Counted from the stretch's first letter, positions 17,304 to 26,678 are shown. The stretch: 40,370 bases of DNA from Roseomonas sp. 18066 (GCF_902706185.1 NZ_CACSJM010000041.1:1-40370); one strand, 5' to 3'. The notes: generated by a model not told the origin, from the sequence alone. Numbers and translations are program-made.

Positions 17304-18782
17304 TCAGGGCCGGCCAGCGGGCGGCAGGCTTTCGCCCACCAGGCTGTCGCCCACCAGGCTGTCGCCGGCCGGCACCTGGGTATTCAGGTCGCCGGTGCCG
17401 AACCAGCGCGTCCGCACCGTCCGGTAATAGGCTTCCATATCGTACTGGGCCACCGGCAGCGCCAGGTCGCGGGCCGTCAGCCGGCCGACCGAGCCGGCCA
17501 GGTTGTAGCTGGCGGTCACGACGTTGGCCAAGGCCTGCACCAGGCTGACGCGGGCGTTCAGCAGCTCCTGCTCGGCGTTCAGCACGTCAAGCGTGGTGCG
17601 GCTGCCGACCACCGCCTCGCGCTGCACGCCGTCCAGCGCGATCTCGGCGGCGCGGATCTGCGCGCGGACGCTGTCGACCTGGGCGCGGGCGGATTGCAGC
17701 GTCTCCCAGGCCTGGGTCGCCTGCTGCATCACCTGGCGGCGGTTGTCGTCGACCACCTGACGATAGCGCTGCGCATCCTGCCGCGCCTGGCGGACGGCCG
17801 AATGCTCGGCGCCGCCCTGGTACAGCGGGACCGAGAGGTTCGCCGTGATCTGCTGGCCGGTGCCGCGCACATGCGGCGAGGTGGAATTGTCGCTGCGGAA
17901 GGCCTGGGCCTGGACGCTGACCGTCGGCAGCAGCGCCGACATCTGCACGTCGATGGCGTCGCGCGCCGCCGATTCATCGAACAGCGCCGCGACCACCGCC
18001 GGGTTGTTGCGCATGGCCAGGTCGGCCGCTTCGCGTGCATCCTTCACCGGCATGGTCAGCGGCTGCGGCGCCGTCAGCCGCTCCGGCGACAGGCCCGTCG
18101 TGCGGCGGAAGGTGGCGCGGCTGGTCTGCAGGTTGCCTTCGGCGCTGGCGCGGGACGCCCGGGCGCCGGCCAGCCGGCTTTCCGCCTGGGCGACGTCGGT
18201 GCGGGTGATCTCGCCGACGCGGAAACGCTCGTTGGTGGCGTCCAGCTGGCGCTGCAGCACCTGGATATTGTTGACGTTGAGCCGCAGCGTCTCCTGGTCG
18301 CGGATCACCGCGACATAGGAAGACACCGTGTCCGACAGCACCTGCTGCTCGGCCGAGAGCAGGCGCGCGCGCTGCGCCAGCACCTGGTTCTCGGCCCGCT
18401 GGGTCGAGGCGACCGTGCGGCCGCCATTGTACAGCTGCTGGGTGACGGTGGCGTTGACGCCGGCGGTCTGCCGGTCGGCATCGGCATAGATGCCCCGCGA
18501 GCGGCTGTTGCCGCTGACATAGCCGGTATTGCCGGCGACCACGACCGACGGCCGCCAGCCGGACAGCGCCTGCGGCACGTTCTCGTCCACCACCCGCAGC
18601 TGCGCGCGCGCCGTCTGCAGGGTCGGGTTGTTGGCATAGGCCTGGCTGAGGGCTTCCTGCAGCGACTGGGCCCAGCCGGAAGCGGGGGCCAGGGCGGCGG
18701 GCGCCAGCACGGTCGCGGCGAGCAGCGCCTGACGCAGCAGCCCCTGACGGAGCGACGCCGGGCGGGGAGGCAAGGGGTTCAT
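17304..18782 (-). CDS. TolC family outer membrane channel protein
   Basis: The trimeric outer-membrane exit duct of an efflux or type I secretion system. A Sec signal peptide ends near residue 39 (GWAQS). The mature protein starts SLQEALSQAYANNPTLQTARAQL and has the two internal repeats expected of the OEP fold, each with long helical hairpins; the equatorial parts include GEITRTDVAQAESRLAGA and LLNARVSLVQALANVVTASYNLAGSVG. The length, 492 residues, is normal. The C-terminus carries a small repeat, DSLVG-DSLVG-ESL. ATG 18782 is used; its ribosome site is weak. It is the last gene of a leftward set, tetR-lipoprotein-tolC, opposite an RND adaptor and pump, so it most likely completes that tripartite pump. 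Confidence 0.92.
   Translation of the reverse strand: MNPLPPRPASLRQGLLRQALLAATVLAPAALAPASGWAQSLQEALSQAYANNPTLQTARAQLRVVDENVPQALSGWRPSVVVAGNTGYVSGNSRSRGIYADADRQTAGVNATVTQQLYNGGRTVASTQRAENQVLAQRARLLSAEQQVLSDTVSSYVAVIRDQETLRLNVNNIQVLQRQLDATNERFRVGEITRTDVAQAESRLAGARASRASAEGNLQTSRATFRRTTGLSPERLTAPQPLTMPVKDAREAADLAMRNNPAVVAALFDESAARDAIDVQMSALLPTVSVQAQAFRSDNSTSPHVRGTGQQITANLSVPLYQGGAEHSAVRQARQDAQRYRQVVDDNRRQVMQQATQAWETLQSARAQVDSVRAQIRAAEIALDGVQREAVVGSRTTLDVLNAEQELLNARVSLVQALANVVTASYNLAGSVGRLTARDLALPVAQYDMEAYYRTVRTRWFGTGDLNTQVPAGDSLVGDSLVGESLPPAGRP
17325..17363 (-). repeat. 15-bp tandem repeat at the 3' end of tolC
   Basis: Two full units and one partial unit of a 15-base sequence, CAGGCT(G/T)TCGCCCAC read on the plus strand, encode DSLVG-DSLVG-ESL near the C-terminus. 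The tail lies beyond the conserved barrel and helices, where length variation should be tolerated. Confidence 0.8.
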
Positions 18783-18837
18783 CGACCGCGGTCTTTCAGC
18801 GAGGAGAGAGAGTAGGGCAGCGGAGAGACAAGGCGGG

Positions 18838-19140
18838 TCACCTGCCCGGCAAGCCCATCGGCGATGGCGCCGTGGCCGAGGGCGTCAGCCCATCCGCCCA
18901 GATATTGCCGGGCTCGGGCCGCAGCGGCTCGCCCAGGCCCGGCGTGCCGCGGATGGCATCGACCGTGCCGCCCGAGGGCAGCGCCGCCGCATCGGTGGTG
19001 GCGGCGGGCGAGGCGCCGGCGCAGCCGGCCAGCAGCGGCAGCAGCAGCGCCACCGGCAGCAGCCGCGGCCCCGCCCAAGCTGGCAGGCTGGCCGTCAGGA
19101 AGCGAAGCGCCACAGCCGGCGCCGGGGGCGAAAGACGCAT
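18838..19140 (-). CDS. Small lipoprotein in the tetR-tolC efflux operon
   Basis: A 100-residue protein with a long hydrophobic signal (LLPVALLLPLLAGCAGAS) and a clear lipobox LAGC, so it should be lipidated and anchored in the inner or outer membrane. The mature ~55 residues are Ala/Pro/Gly-rich and end with EPGNIWADGLTPSATA and a short tail; I recognise no domain. ATG 19140 is chosen, with TGAGGA about 11 bases before it; a longer open frame upstream overlaps tetR and is unlikely. It lies 13 bases after the tetR stop and 55 bases before tolC, so the three are probably one transcript and the lipoprotein may be an accessory of the TolC channel. That role is inference from position. Confidence 0.72.
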   Translation of the reverse strand: MRLSPPAPAVALRFLTASLPAWAGPRLLPVALLLPLLAGCAGASPAATTDAAALPSGGTVDAIRGTPGLGEPLRPEPGNIWADGLTPSATAPSPMGLPGR

Positions 19141-19153
19141 GCGGGATGGATCC

Positions 19154-19795
19154 TCAGTAGAAAGTGGCAGCGCCGGGCTTGGCGACGGCGCAGGACAGGA
19201 ATCCCCGCACCGCATTGTTCACCTCGCCCGACAGGGTGAATTCGGCTTCTCCGCGCAGCCACTCGTAGAGGAAGCCGCCTATCAGAGCGTGTAGAAACAG
19301 CGCCGCGCGCTCCGGGCTCCAGGCCTCGGACATCTCGCCCATCTCGGCGGCGCGCTGGAACTGCTCGCGCAGCTTGGCGCGCACCTGCTGGTCGGCCTCG
19401 CGCCGCCGTTGCAGGGCGGGCGCCATCTCGGCAACATACTCGCAGCGCTGCAGCATGATGGTCAGCAACCGGCGGCGGCGCGGGTTTTCTTCCAGGTCGA
19501 CCATGGCGCCGGTGATGGCGTCGGCCATGTGGCGCAGCGGGGAATTGGTCGTGCCATTGCACAGCAGCCGGCGCTTCAGCTCGTCCTGCAGCAGCAGCAG
19601 CCGCTCGTCCAGCGCCAGGAACAGGCCGAGCTTGTCACGGAAATGCCAATGCACCGCCCCCCTGGTGCAACCGGCGACGCGCGCCACTTCATCCAGCGAC
19701 GCCCGTGCCACACCACGCTCGAGGAACACCTGCTCGGCCGCGTCGAGCAGCGCCTCGCGCGTTTCATCGGCTTCCTGCTTGGTGCGACGCGCCAT
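19154..19795 (-). CDS. TetR/AcrR family transcriptional repressor
   Basis: A 213-residue regulator of the AcrR/TtgR kind, which represses an RND efflux operon and releases DNA when it binds a toxic ligand. The N-terminal helix-turn-helix covers about residues 25-50 (SLDEVARVAGCTRGAVHWHF, then RDK), a close match to AcrR-type readers. The C-terminal helical ligand domain ends in a closing Ala/Pro stretch. ATG 19795 is preferred to GTG 19801 because AAGG lies at the right distance. The gene is divergent from the RND adaptor gene; their promoters overlap around a dyad at 19834-19847, so it probably represses both arms. Confidence 0.93.
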   Translation of the reverse strand: MARRTKQEADETREALLDAAEQVFLERGVARASLDEVARVAGCTRGAVHWHFRDKLGLFLALDERLLLLQDELKRRLLCNGTTNSPLRHMADAITGAMVDLEENPRRRRLLTIMLQRCEYVAEMAPALQRRREADQQVRAKLREQFQRAAEMGEMSEAWSPERAALFLHALIGGFLYEWLRGEAEFTLSGEVNNAVRGFLSCAVAKPGAATFY

Positions 19796-19802
19796 TTCCA
19801 CC

Positions 19803-19855
19803 TTGCGGCAAGGTAATCCTCGGCTTTATATACATACGCGAAGGTATCTTTACAA
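19803..19855. promoter_or_regulatory. Overlapping divergent promoters and TetR-type operator of the efflux locus
   Basis: The self-complementary TATATA at 19827-19832 can serve as -10 in both directions. Rightward: TTGCGG (19803-19808), an 18-base spacer, then TATATA, leading to the RND adaptor. Leftward: TTGTAA (complement of 19850-19855), a 17-base spacer, then TATATA, leading to tetR. The dyad ATAC-GCGAAG-GTAT at 19834-19847, with TACATAC on the left, resembles the AcrR operator and lies in the leftward spacer and at the expected rightward start site. The matches are seen in sequence; binding by the adjacent TetR protein is inferred. Confidence 0.6.
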
Positions 19856-19894
19856 GCCGCAGCCTGCGCCGCGGATCGCATCTCTGGAGGTTCC

Positions 19895-21106
19895 ATGCAG
19901 CTCCTGCACCGCCGCGGGATGGCCGCACTTGGCCTGTTCCTGCTGTCCGCGCCCCTGCTTGCCACGGCGTCCTTCGCCCAGGCGCCCGGCGGCCAGGCCC
20001 CCGCCGTCGGCGTGGCCCCCGTGACGCGCACCCCGGTGACCGAGACCAACGAATTCATCGGCCGCATCGACGCGCCGCAGCGCGTCGACCTGATGCCGCG
20101 CCTGACCGCCTTCCTGGAGAAGCGCGAATTCGAGGAAGGCACCGAGGTCCGCCAGGGCGACCTGCTGTTCCGGCTGGAGCGCGGGCCCTTCGAGGCGCAG
20201 CTGCAGATCGCCCGCGCCTCGGCCGCCGAGGCCGATGCCCAGCTGCAGAACGCGAACATCACCCTGAGCCGCGCCCAGGCGCTGCTGAACACGGTGGCCG
20301 GCCAGCGCTCCAACGTCGACACGGCGCTGGCCGCGCAGCGCAGCGCCCAGGCGCAGCTGCTCTCCTCCCAGGCCTCGGTCCGCCAGGCGCAGATCAACCT
20401 GGACTACACTGAGATCCGCGCGCCCGTGACCGGCCGCATCGGCCGCGCGGCGCTGACCCAGGGCAATGTGGTCACCCCCTCCTCCGGGGCGCTGGCGACC
20501 ATCGTCAGCCAGGACCCGATGTATGTCAGCTTCACCGTGCCGATGCGCACCCTGGTCGATGTCCGGGCGCGCTATGCCGAGCGCGGCGGGCTGAACGCGG
20601 TGAAGCTGCGGCTGCGGCTGCCCGGCGGGCGCAGCTATGGCGAGACCGGCACGCTGAACTTCGTCGACATCGATGTCGGCCGCGACACCGACAGCGTGCT
20701 GCTGCGCGGCACCATCCCCAACCCGCAGGCGCCCGGCGGCTATCGCGAGCTGACCGCCAACCAGATCGTCAACGTGGTGGTTGAGGCGGTGGAGCCGGTG
20801 CAGATGCTGACCATCTCCCGCGCCGCGGTGCTGAGCGACGCCCGCGGCGACTTCGTCTATGTCATCGCCGCCGAGAACAAGGCGGAGCGCCGCACCGTGC
20901 GGATGGGCCGGCAGTCGACGCCGGAGCGCGCGGTCATCGAGGACGGGCTGCGCGAGGGCGAGAACGTGGTGGTCGACGGGCTGCAGCGGGTCCGCCCGGG
21001 CCAGCCGGTGAACCCCTCCCCCGCCAATGGGCCTGCCAATGCCCCGGGCAACGCCCCGGGCAATGCCCCGGGCAACGGCGCCGCCCGCCCCGCCCAGGGG
21101 GGCTGA
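19895..21106 (+). CDS. Efflux RND transporter periplasmic adaptor subunit (AcrA/MexA-like)
   Basis: The membrane-fusion protein that links an RND pump to TolC. A signal peptide ends FAQA near residue 29; there is no lipobox cysteine, so unlike E. coli AcrA it is not lipidated. The lipoyl halves flank a helical hairpin: [20 protein letters not shown] and [10 protein letters not shown] come first, then the hairpin (about 95-165), then [25 protein letters not shown]. Beta-barrel and membrane-proximal domains follow. The C-terminal ~25 residues are an Asn/Ala/Pro/Gly repeat. Length is 403. GGAGG lies just before ATG 19895. The pump gene begins 5 bases after its stop. Confidence 0.95.
   Translation: MQLLHRRGMAALGLFLLSAPLLATASFAQAPGGQAPAVGVAPVTRTPVTETNEFIGRIDAPQRVDLMPRLTAFLEKREFEEGTEVRQGDLLFRLERGPFEAQLQIARASAAEADAQLQNANITLSRAQALLNTVAGQRSNVDTALAAQRSAQAQLLSSQASVRQAQINLDYTEIRAPVTGRIGRAALTQGNVVTPSSGALATIVSQDPMYVSFTVPMRTLVDVRARYAERGGLNAVKLRLRLPGGRSYGETGTLNFVDIDVGRDTDSVLLRGTIPNPQAPGGYRELTANQIVNVVVEAVEPVQMLTISRAAVLSDARGDFVYVIAAENKAERRTVRMGRQSTPERAVIEDGLREGENVVVDGLQRVRPGQPVNPSPANGPANAPGNAPGNAPGNGAARPAQGG
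21026..21076 (+). repeat. 12-bp tandem repeat at the 3' end of the adaptor gene
   Basis: Three full copies of AA(T/C)GCCCCGGGC at 21038-21073, with a degenerate copy before and a partial one after, encode [12 protein letters not shown]. The flexible tail lies past the last conserved domain. Confidence 0.8.
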
Positions 21107-21110
21107 GGCC

Positions 21111-24100
21111 TTGTTCTCCGCCATCTTCGTCAACCGCCCGCGCCTGGCGGTGGTCATCGCGATCGTCATGACGATCGCCGGCGCCCTGTCGATGACGCGC
21201 ATCCCGGTGTCGCAGTTCCCCGACATCGTGCCGCCGCAGGTGCAGGTCAGCGCCACCTATCCCGGCGCCTCCGCCGAGGTGGTCGAGGCCGCCGTCGCCC
21301 AGCCGCTCGAGGCGCAGATCGTCGGCGTCGACAAGTCGATCTACCTGAAGAGCAACAGCGGCTCCGACGGCAGCTACTCGCTGATCGTCAGCTTCGAGCT
21401 CGGCACCAACCCCGACATCAACACCGTCAACGTCAACAACCGCGTCCAGGCGGCGATGGCGCTGATGCCCTCCGAGGTGCAGGCCCAGGGCATCCGGGTG
21501 GAGAAGCGCTCCTCCTCGATCCTGCAGGTGCTGTTCCTCTATGCCGACCGGCCGGAGCGCGGCTACGACCCGCTGTACCTGACCAACTACGCCACGCTGA
21601 ACGTGCTGGACGAGCTGTCGCGGACGCCGGGCGTCGGTTCCGCCTCGCTGTTCAGCCGGCAGAACTACGCGATGCGCATCTGGTTCGACACGCAGCGCCT
21701 GGTCAGCCTGAACCTGACGCCCTCCGACGTCGCCGCCGCCATCCGCGCGCAGAACGTGCAGGCCCCGGCCGGGCGCCTGGGCGCCGAGCCGGTGCCGAAC
21801 AACCAGCAGACCCAGCTGAACGTGCAGACCCAGGGCCGGCTGGCCAGCCCCGAGCAGTTCGGCAACATCGTGCTGCGCGCCAATCCGGACGGCTCGGTGC
21901 TGCGCGTGCGCGACGTCGCCCGCGTCGAGATCGGCGCGCAGAACCAGGACAGCCGCACCCGGCTGAACGGCCAGGACGGCGTCGGCATCGGCATCTACCT
22001 GGCCCCCGGCGCCAATGCGGTGCAGACCGCCGGGGCGATCGAGGCGACGCTGAACCGGGTGCGCGCGCGCATGCCGGAGGGCATGACGGTCCGCCCGGTC
22101 TTCGACACCACCATCTTCGTCAACGACACCATCAAGGAGGTCATCAAGACCCTGGTCGAGGCCTTCGTGCTGGTGGCCGTGGTGGTGTTCCTGTTCCTCG
22201 GCAACCTGCGCGCCACCTTCATCCCGATCATCGCCGTGCCGGTCAGCCTGATCGGCACCTTCGCGGTGCTGCTGGTGATGGGCTACTCGGCCAACACCGT
22301 CTCCCTGCTGGCCATGGTGCTGGCGATCGGCATCGTCGTCGACGACGCCATCGTGGTGGTGGAGAATGTCGAGCGGGTGATGGAGGAGGAGCCGGACCTG
22401 ACCCCGGCGGAGGCCACCAAGAAGGCGATGGCGCAGATCACCGGGCCGATCATCGCGATCACCCTGGTGCTGCTGTCGGTCTTCGTGCCGATCGGCTTCA
22501 TCCCCGGCCTGTCCGGCGTGCTGTTCCGCCAGTTCGCGGTGACCATCAGCGCCGCGATGGTGATCTCGGCGATCAACGCGCTGACCCTCTCGCCCGCGCT
22601 CTGCGCCGTCTTCCTGCGCCATAGCGGGCCGAAGAAGGGCATCATGGCCTGGGTGTCGCGGCGCATCGACAATGTGCGCGACGGCTATGCCAGCCTGGTG
22701 CGGCGGCTGCTGCGGCTCGGCATCATCGCCATCCTGCTGGTCGGCGCCTTCGGCTTCGGCGCCTTCACCATCGCCACCCGCATCCCGGCCGGCTTCCTGC
22801 CCTCCGAGGACCAGGGCGCCTTCATCATCGCCTTCCAGCTGCCCGACGGCGCCTCCGTCGCCCGCACCAGCGAGGTGGTGGCGCAGATGGAGCAGCGGCT
22901 GAAGCAGATGCCGCAGGTGCGCGACGCCGTCTCGATCATCGGCTTCTCGCTGCTCGACAGCGGCAACAGCTCCTCGGCCGGCACCATGTTCGTGCAGCTG
23001 AAGGAATTCGCCCAGCGCACCGGCCCGGGCGACAATGTGCAGGCGCTGATCGGCAGCATCTTCGGCCAGAGCCAGCAGATCCGCGAGGCGCAGATCATCC
23101 CGATCAACCTGCCGCCGATCATCGGCCTGTCGACCGGCGGCGGCTTCGAATACCAGCTGGAGAGCCTGACCGGCGCCAACCCGACCGACATGGCCGGCGT
23201 GCTCGGCGCGCTGCTCGGCGCGGCCAACCAGGATCCGGCGCTGGCCCAGGTCTTCTCGACCTTCAGCGCCCGCTCGCCCTCGGTCTATCTCGACATCGAC
23301 CGCGACAAGGCGCAGGCGCTGGGCCTGTCGATGACCGATGTCTTCTCGACGCTACAGGCCACGCTCGGCAGCAGCTTCGTCAACAACTTCAACCTCTATG
23401 GCCGCACCTGGCAGGTGCAGATCCAGGGCGAGGCGGCCGACCGCCGCGACATCACCGGCCTGTGGAAGATCGAGATCCGCAACAGCCGCGGCGTCATGGT
23501 GCCGCTGCGCTCGATCGCCTCCGAGCGCACCGTCGTCGGGCCGCAGTTCATCACCCGCTACAACAACTACCGCTCGATCACGGTCAGCGGCTCGCCCAAG
23601 CCCGGCGTCTCCTCGGGCGACGCCATGGCGGCGATGTCGCGGCTGTCGAATGACAGCCTGCCCAACGGCTACACCTTCGAATGGACCGGCACCTCCTTCC
23701 AGGAGCAGCGGGCGGCCGGCCAGACCGGCGCCATCCTGGCGCTGGCCGTGCTCTTCGCCTTCCTGTTCCTGGTCGGCCTGTACGAGAGCTGGGTGATCCC
23801 CATTCCCGTGCTGCTCTCGGTCACCGTGGGTGTGCTCGGCGCGGTCGGCGCACTGTTCGTGGCCGGCATGCCGATGGACCTCTACGCCCAGATCGGCCTG
23901 ATCGTGCTGATCGCGCTGGCGGCGAAGAACGGCATCCTGATCGTCGAATTCGCGAAGGAACAACGCGAGGCCGGGCTCAGCATCGTCGAGGCGGCGGCGC
24001 AGGGGGCGAAGCTGCGCTTCCGCGCGGTGATGATGACCTCGATCGCCTTCATCCTCGGCCTGGTGCCGCTGGTCTGGGCCAGCGGCGCCTCGATGCTGGC

Positions 24101-24275
24101 GCGGCGCGCGGTCTCCACCCCGGTCTTCGCCGGCATGATCGCGGCGTCGACCATCGGCATCTTCATGATCCCGATGCTCTATGTCGTGTTCCAGCGGATG
24201 CGCGAGGCGACGCATCGCCGCTTCAACCGTGGCCACCACGCCAAGCCCGAGGAGAAGGTGGCGGCGCCGCATTGA
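21111..24275 (+). CDS. Efflux RND transporter permease subunit (AcrB/HAE1-like)
   Basis: The proton-driven inner-membrane pump of a tripartite multidrug efflux system. The conserved N-terminus [20 protein letters not shown] is followed by the porter motif [12 protein letters not shown]. Twelve transmembrane helices and two large periplasmic loops are present. Proton-relay aspartates are D411-D412 in [19 protein letters not shown]; the second repeat shows [15 protein letters not shown]. The length of 1054 residues is normal. TTG 21111 is chosen because family homology starts there and purine-rich GGGGGGCTGAGG precedes it; an earlier in-frame ATG at 21027 would overlap the adaptor gene by 80 bases and add a Pro/Arg-rich leader. 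Substrates are unknown. A strong terminator follows the gene. Confidence 0.96.
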   Translation: MFSAIFVNRPRLAVVIAIVMTIAGALSMTRIPVSQFPDIVPPQVQVSATYPGASAEVVEAAVAQPLEAQIVGVDKSIYLKSNSGSDGSYSLIVSFELGTNPDINTVNVNNRVQAAMALMPSEVQAQGIRVEKRSSSILQVLFLYADRPERGYDPLYLTNYATLNVLDELSRTPGVGSASLFSRQNYAMRIWFDTQRLVSLNLTPSDVAAAIRAQNVQAPAGRLGAEPVPNNQQTQLNVQTQGRLASPEQFGNIVLRANPDGSVLRVRDVARVEIGAQNQDSRTRLNGQDGVGIGIYLAPGANAVQTAGAIEATLNRVRARMPEGMTVRPVFDTTIFVNDTIKEVIKTLVEAFVLVAVVVFLFLGNLRATFIPIIAVPVSLIGTFAVLLVMGYSANTVSLLAMVLAIGIVVDDAIVVVENVERVMEEEPDLTPAEATKKAMAQITGPIIAITLVLLSVFVPIGFIPGLSGVLFRQFAVTISAAMVISAINALTLSPALCAVFLRHSGPKKGIMAWVSRRIDNVRDGYASLVRRLLRLGIIAILLVGAFGFGAFTIATRIPAGFLPSEDQGAFIIAFQLPDGASVARTSEVVAQMEQRLKQMPQVRDAVSIIGFSLLDSGNSSSAGTMFVQLKEFAQRTGPGDNVQALIGSIFGQSQQIREAQIIPINLPPIIGLSTGGGFEYQLESLTGANPTDMAGVLGALLGAANQDPALAQVFSTFSARSPSVYLDIDRDKAQALGLSMTDVFSTLQATLGSSFVNNFNLYGRTWQVQIQGEAADRRDITGLWKIEIRNSRGVMVPLRSIASERTVVGPQFITRYNNYRSITVSGSPKPGVSSGDAMAAMSRLSNDSLPNGYTFEWTGTSFQEQRAAGQTGAILALAVLFAFLFLVGLYESWVIPIPVLLSVTVGVLGAVGALFVAGMPMDLYAQIGLIVLIALAAKNGILIVEFAKEQREAGLSIVEAAAQGAKLRFRAVMMTSIAFILGLVPLVWASGASMLARRAVSTPVFAGMIAASTIGIFMIPMLYVVFQRMREATHRRFNRGHHAKPEEKVAAPH

Positions 24276-24377
24276 GGCGGCCGGCATCGAGCCGGCAGCG
24301 CAAGCTTCGCCAGGCGGAACATCAGCTTCCGCGCATTGAGGCCGGCGGCCGGCGCTGCTAAGGCTGACACCAACAAG

Positions 24378-24409
24378 CCCGGGGGAATAATCTTCCCCCG
24401 GGTTTTTTT
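24378..24409 (+). terminator. Rho-independent terminator of the RND operon
   Basis: A perfect 10-bp stem (CCCGGGGGAA at 24378-24387 with 24393-24402), a 5-base loop and seven T (24403-24409), about 100 bases after the pump stop codon. The stem matches that at 6936-6957 almost base for base. Confidence 0.92.
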
Positions 24410-24461
24410 GCGTCTTTTTCCTGCCCGGGCCCGGCCTGCGGCAGCGTCAGGAGTTCCCGCC

Positions 24462-25766
24462 ATGGCCGCCACCCCGCATCGGATCGTCATCGTCGGCGGT
24501 GGCGCCGGCGGCGTTCACCTGGCGACGCGGCTGGGCCGGCGCCTGGGCCGCCAGGGCCGCGCCGAGATCCTGCTGGTCGACCGCGACGCCAGCCATATCT
24601 GGAAGCCCCGCCTGCACGAGGTGGCCGCCGGCACCCTCGATTCCGGCCAGGAGCAGGTCAGCTTCGTGGTCCAGGCCAGCCGCCACCATTTCCGCTACTG
24701 GCCCGGCGAGATGCGCGGGCTGGACCGGACGCGGAAGGTGATCCAGCTCGGCGCCCTGGCCGACCGGAACGGCGCCGAGGTGCTGCCCGCCCGCGCGCTG
24801 TCCTACGACACGCTGGTCATCGCGGTGGGCAGCCGGGCCAATGACTTCGGCATCCCCGGCGTGCGCGAGCACTGCTCCTTCATCGACAGCCGCGACCAGG
24901 CGGAGGAGTTCAACGCGGCGCTGCGCAACCAGGTGCTGCGCTGCCTTTCGGGCCCCGACGCGGCGACGCTGGACATCGCCATCGTCGGCGCCGGGGCGAC
25001 CGGCGTCGAGCTCTCGGCCGAGATCAACACGGCGCTGGACTTCGCCGCCGGCTATGGCGTCGGCGACATCCGCCGCCGGCTGCGGCTGACCCTGATCGAG
25101 ACGGCGCCGCGCATCCTGGGCGCCCTGCCGGAGCGGGTGGCCGATGCCGCGCAGAAGGAGCTGCGCAAGCAGGGGGTGACGGTGCTGACCGGCGCCCAGG
25201 TGGTGGCGGTGGATGCCGCGGCCATGCATCTGAAGGATGGCCGCAGCATCCCGGCGCCGCTGAAGGTCTGGGCCGCCGGCATCCAGGCGCCGGCCTTCCT
25301 CGCCGAGCTCGACGGGCTGGAGAGCGTGCGCAGCCGCCAGCTGGTGGTGCGCCCGACCCTGCAGACCACCCGCGACGACCATGTCTTTGCCCTCGGCGAC
25401 TGTTCCTTTCTGTTGCCTGAGGGCGAGAAGGTGCCGATGGCCGCCACGGCCCAGGTGGCGCAGCAGCAGGCGGAGCAGCTCGCGCGCGGGCTGGAGGCCA
25501 TGCTGGACGGCAAGAAGCTGCCGGAATTCCGCTACAAGCATGGCGGCGCGCTGGTGGCGCTGGGCCATTACAACGCCTTCGGCAGCCTGGGGCGCCTGGG
25601 GCTGCTGGGCGACGGCACCTTCATCCAGGGCCGCTTCGCGCAATGGACCTATGTGTCGCTCTATCGCCGGCACCAGCTCGGGCTCTACGGCTTCTGGCGC
25701 TCGCTGATGTTCTGGCTGGCCGACCTGCTGCGCAAGGGCCATGCCCCCCGCGTCAAGGTCGACTAA
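24462..25766 (+). CDS. ndh: Type II NADH dehydrogenase (NDH-2)
   Basis: A single-subunit flavoprotein that passes electrons from NADH to quinone without pumping protons. Two dinucleotide folds are clear: GGGAGG at 12-17 for FAD and GAGATGVELSAEI near 177 for NADH. The segments HIWKPRLHEVAAGTLD, YDTLVIAVGSRANDFGIPG, VFALGDCSF and AATAQVAQQQAEQLA are typical of NDH-2. The C-terminal part, including FWRSLMFWLADLLRKG, is amphipathic and would lie on the membrane. The length is 434. CAGGAG lies 9 bases before ATG 24462. It is a single gene with a terminator upstream; it ends overlapping the convergent small gene by four bases. Confidence 0.94.
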   Translation: MAATPHRIVIVGGGAGGVHLATRLGRRLGRQGRAEILLVDRDASHIWKPRLHEVAAGTLDSGQEQVSFVVQASRHHFRYWPGEMRGLDRTRKVIQLGALADRNGAEVLPARALSYDTLVIAVGSRANDFGIPGVREHCSFIDSRDQAEEFNAALRNQVLRCLSGPDAATLDIAIVGAGATGVELSAEINTALDFAAGYGVGDIRRRLRLTLIETAPRILGALPERVADAAQKELRKQGVTVLTGAQVVAVDAAAMHLKDGRSIPAPLKVWAAGIQAPAFLAELDGLESVRSRQLVVRPTLQTTRDDHVFALGDCSFLLPEGEKVPMAATAQVAQQQAEQLARGLEAMLDGKKLPEFRYKHGGALVALGHYNAFGSLGRLGLLGDGTFIQGRFAQWTYVSLYRRHQLGLYGFWRSLMFWLADLLRKGHAPRVKVD

Positions 25767-26110
25767 TCGGCGCAGACGGTGACCGGGGCCATCGACATGG
25801 CCTCGCCGCCGAAGCCCGGGGTGACGCGCATCTCGACCCGGGTTCGGGTGCAGGGGCGGCCATCGCGGCCGCGCGGGGCGCGGCGGGCAGCGCGCTCGGC
25901 CGGGGTGGCGCAGGCCTGCTCGCGCAGCCAGCGCTGCGCCTCGGCCTGGCCATCGACCCGCTGCCGGCGGCGGTAGCGCGACTGGTAGCGGCGCTGGTCC
26001 TCGGCCGACAGCGTCTCGAAGCGGCAATCGCCAGCGGCGGCCGGCAGCGTCGCCGGGCTGCCCAGCAGCGTGCCGGCCAGGACCAGCAGGGCGACGGAAG
26101 GGTAGGGCAT
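25763..26110 (-). CDS. Small secreted protein of unknown function
   Basis: A 115-residue protein with a signal peptide of about 26 residues (VALLVLAGTLLGSPATLPAAAGD). The mature part has four cysteines (C29 in AGDCRF, then QACAT, RPCTR and VTVCAD), which could form two disulfides in the periplasm. A very basic, helical Arg/Gln-rich stretch (YQSRYRRRQRVDGQ) lies between the first and second cysteine. I recognise no family. ATG 26110 is the start. Its stop overlaps the end of ndh on the opposite strand. The even cysteine count, signal peptide and open frame support a real gene. Confidence 0.68.
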   Translation of the reverse strand: MPYPSVALLVLAGTLLGSPATLPAAAGDCRFETLSAEDQRRYQSRYRRRQRVDGQAEAQRWLREQACATPAERAARRAPRGRDGRPCTRTRVEMRVTPGFGGEAMSMAPVTVCAD

Positions 26111-26194
26111 GGCGCGGCGGTTCTCCGGCGGCGAGGCCCGCCAGCCTGCCGGGCAGCGGGCCAGCGCGGAACCGCCCCCTGCCCCGCCGCCGCG

Positions 26195-26602
26195 TCACGC
26201 TTGCGCGACAGCCGCGGTTTCCAGGCCGAAGCCTTCGTCGATCCAGCCGGTGACGCCGCCGATCATCAGCTTCACCGGCCGCCCCAGCCGCGCCAGCCGC
26301 AGCGCGCCGCGATCCGCCCCGTTGCAATGCGGCCCGGCGCAATAGACGACGAACAGCGTGTCGGCAGGGTGGCCTTGCAGGCTTTCGGTCGTGATCGCCG
26401 CATGCGGCAGGTTCACCGCGCCCGGCACATGGCCGCGAGCAAAAGCCTTGGGGCCGCGGACATCGAGCAGCACGAAGCCGGCCGCGCCAGAGGCCATGGC
26501 GGCCGAGACATCGGCGCAATCGGTCTCCAGCGACAGGCGCTTTTCGAAATGCGCCTCGGCTTCGGCAGACGGCGCGGCGGGGATGGCGGTGACGCTGTTC
26601 AT
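26195..26602 (-). CDS. Rhodanese-like sulfurtransferase domain protein
   Basis: A 135-residue single-domain rhodanese, probably cytoplasmic. The fold is marked by FVLLDVRGPKAFARGHVPGAVNLPHA; the active-site cysteine lies in VVYCAGPHCNGADRGA, and the closing VKLMIGGVTGWIDEGF is typical. The catalytic loop, CAGPHCNGA, carries a second cysteine five residues later, which could allow a disulfide or persulfide relay. ATG 26602 is chosen, with CAGGAG about 11 bases upstream. The gene is divergent from an FtrA-like regulator, 76 bases apart, which suggests shared control. Confidence 0.9.
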   Translation of the reverse strand: MNSVTAIPAAPSAEAEAHFEKRLSLETDCADVSAAMASGAAGFVLLDVRGPKAFARGHVPGAVNLPHAAITTESLQGHPADTLFVVYCAGPHCNGADRGALRLARLGRPVKLMIGGVTGWIDEGFGLETAAVAQA

Positions 26603-26678
26603 GGCGCGGTGGCTCCTGTTGACGCCGCAGATCCTGCCGTGTCGAAGGTCCCGCTGGTGAGTGGCAGGAATGCCGCCT

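Noticed and set aside
18784..18793. Palindrome GACCGCGGTC just before the tolC start as an operator
   Set aside because: A 10-base GC palindrome is expected often by chance at this base composition, and no regulator is linked to it.
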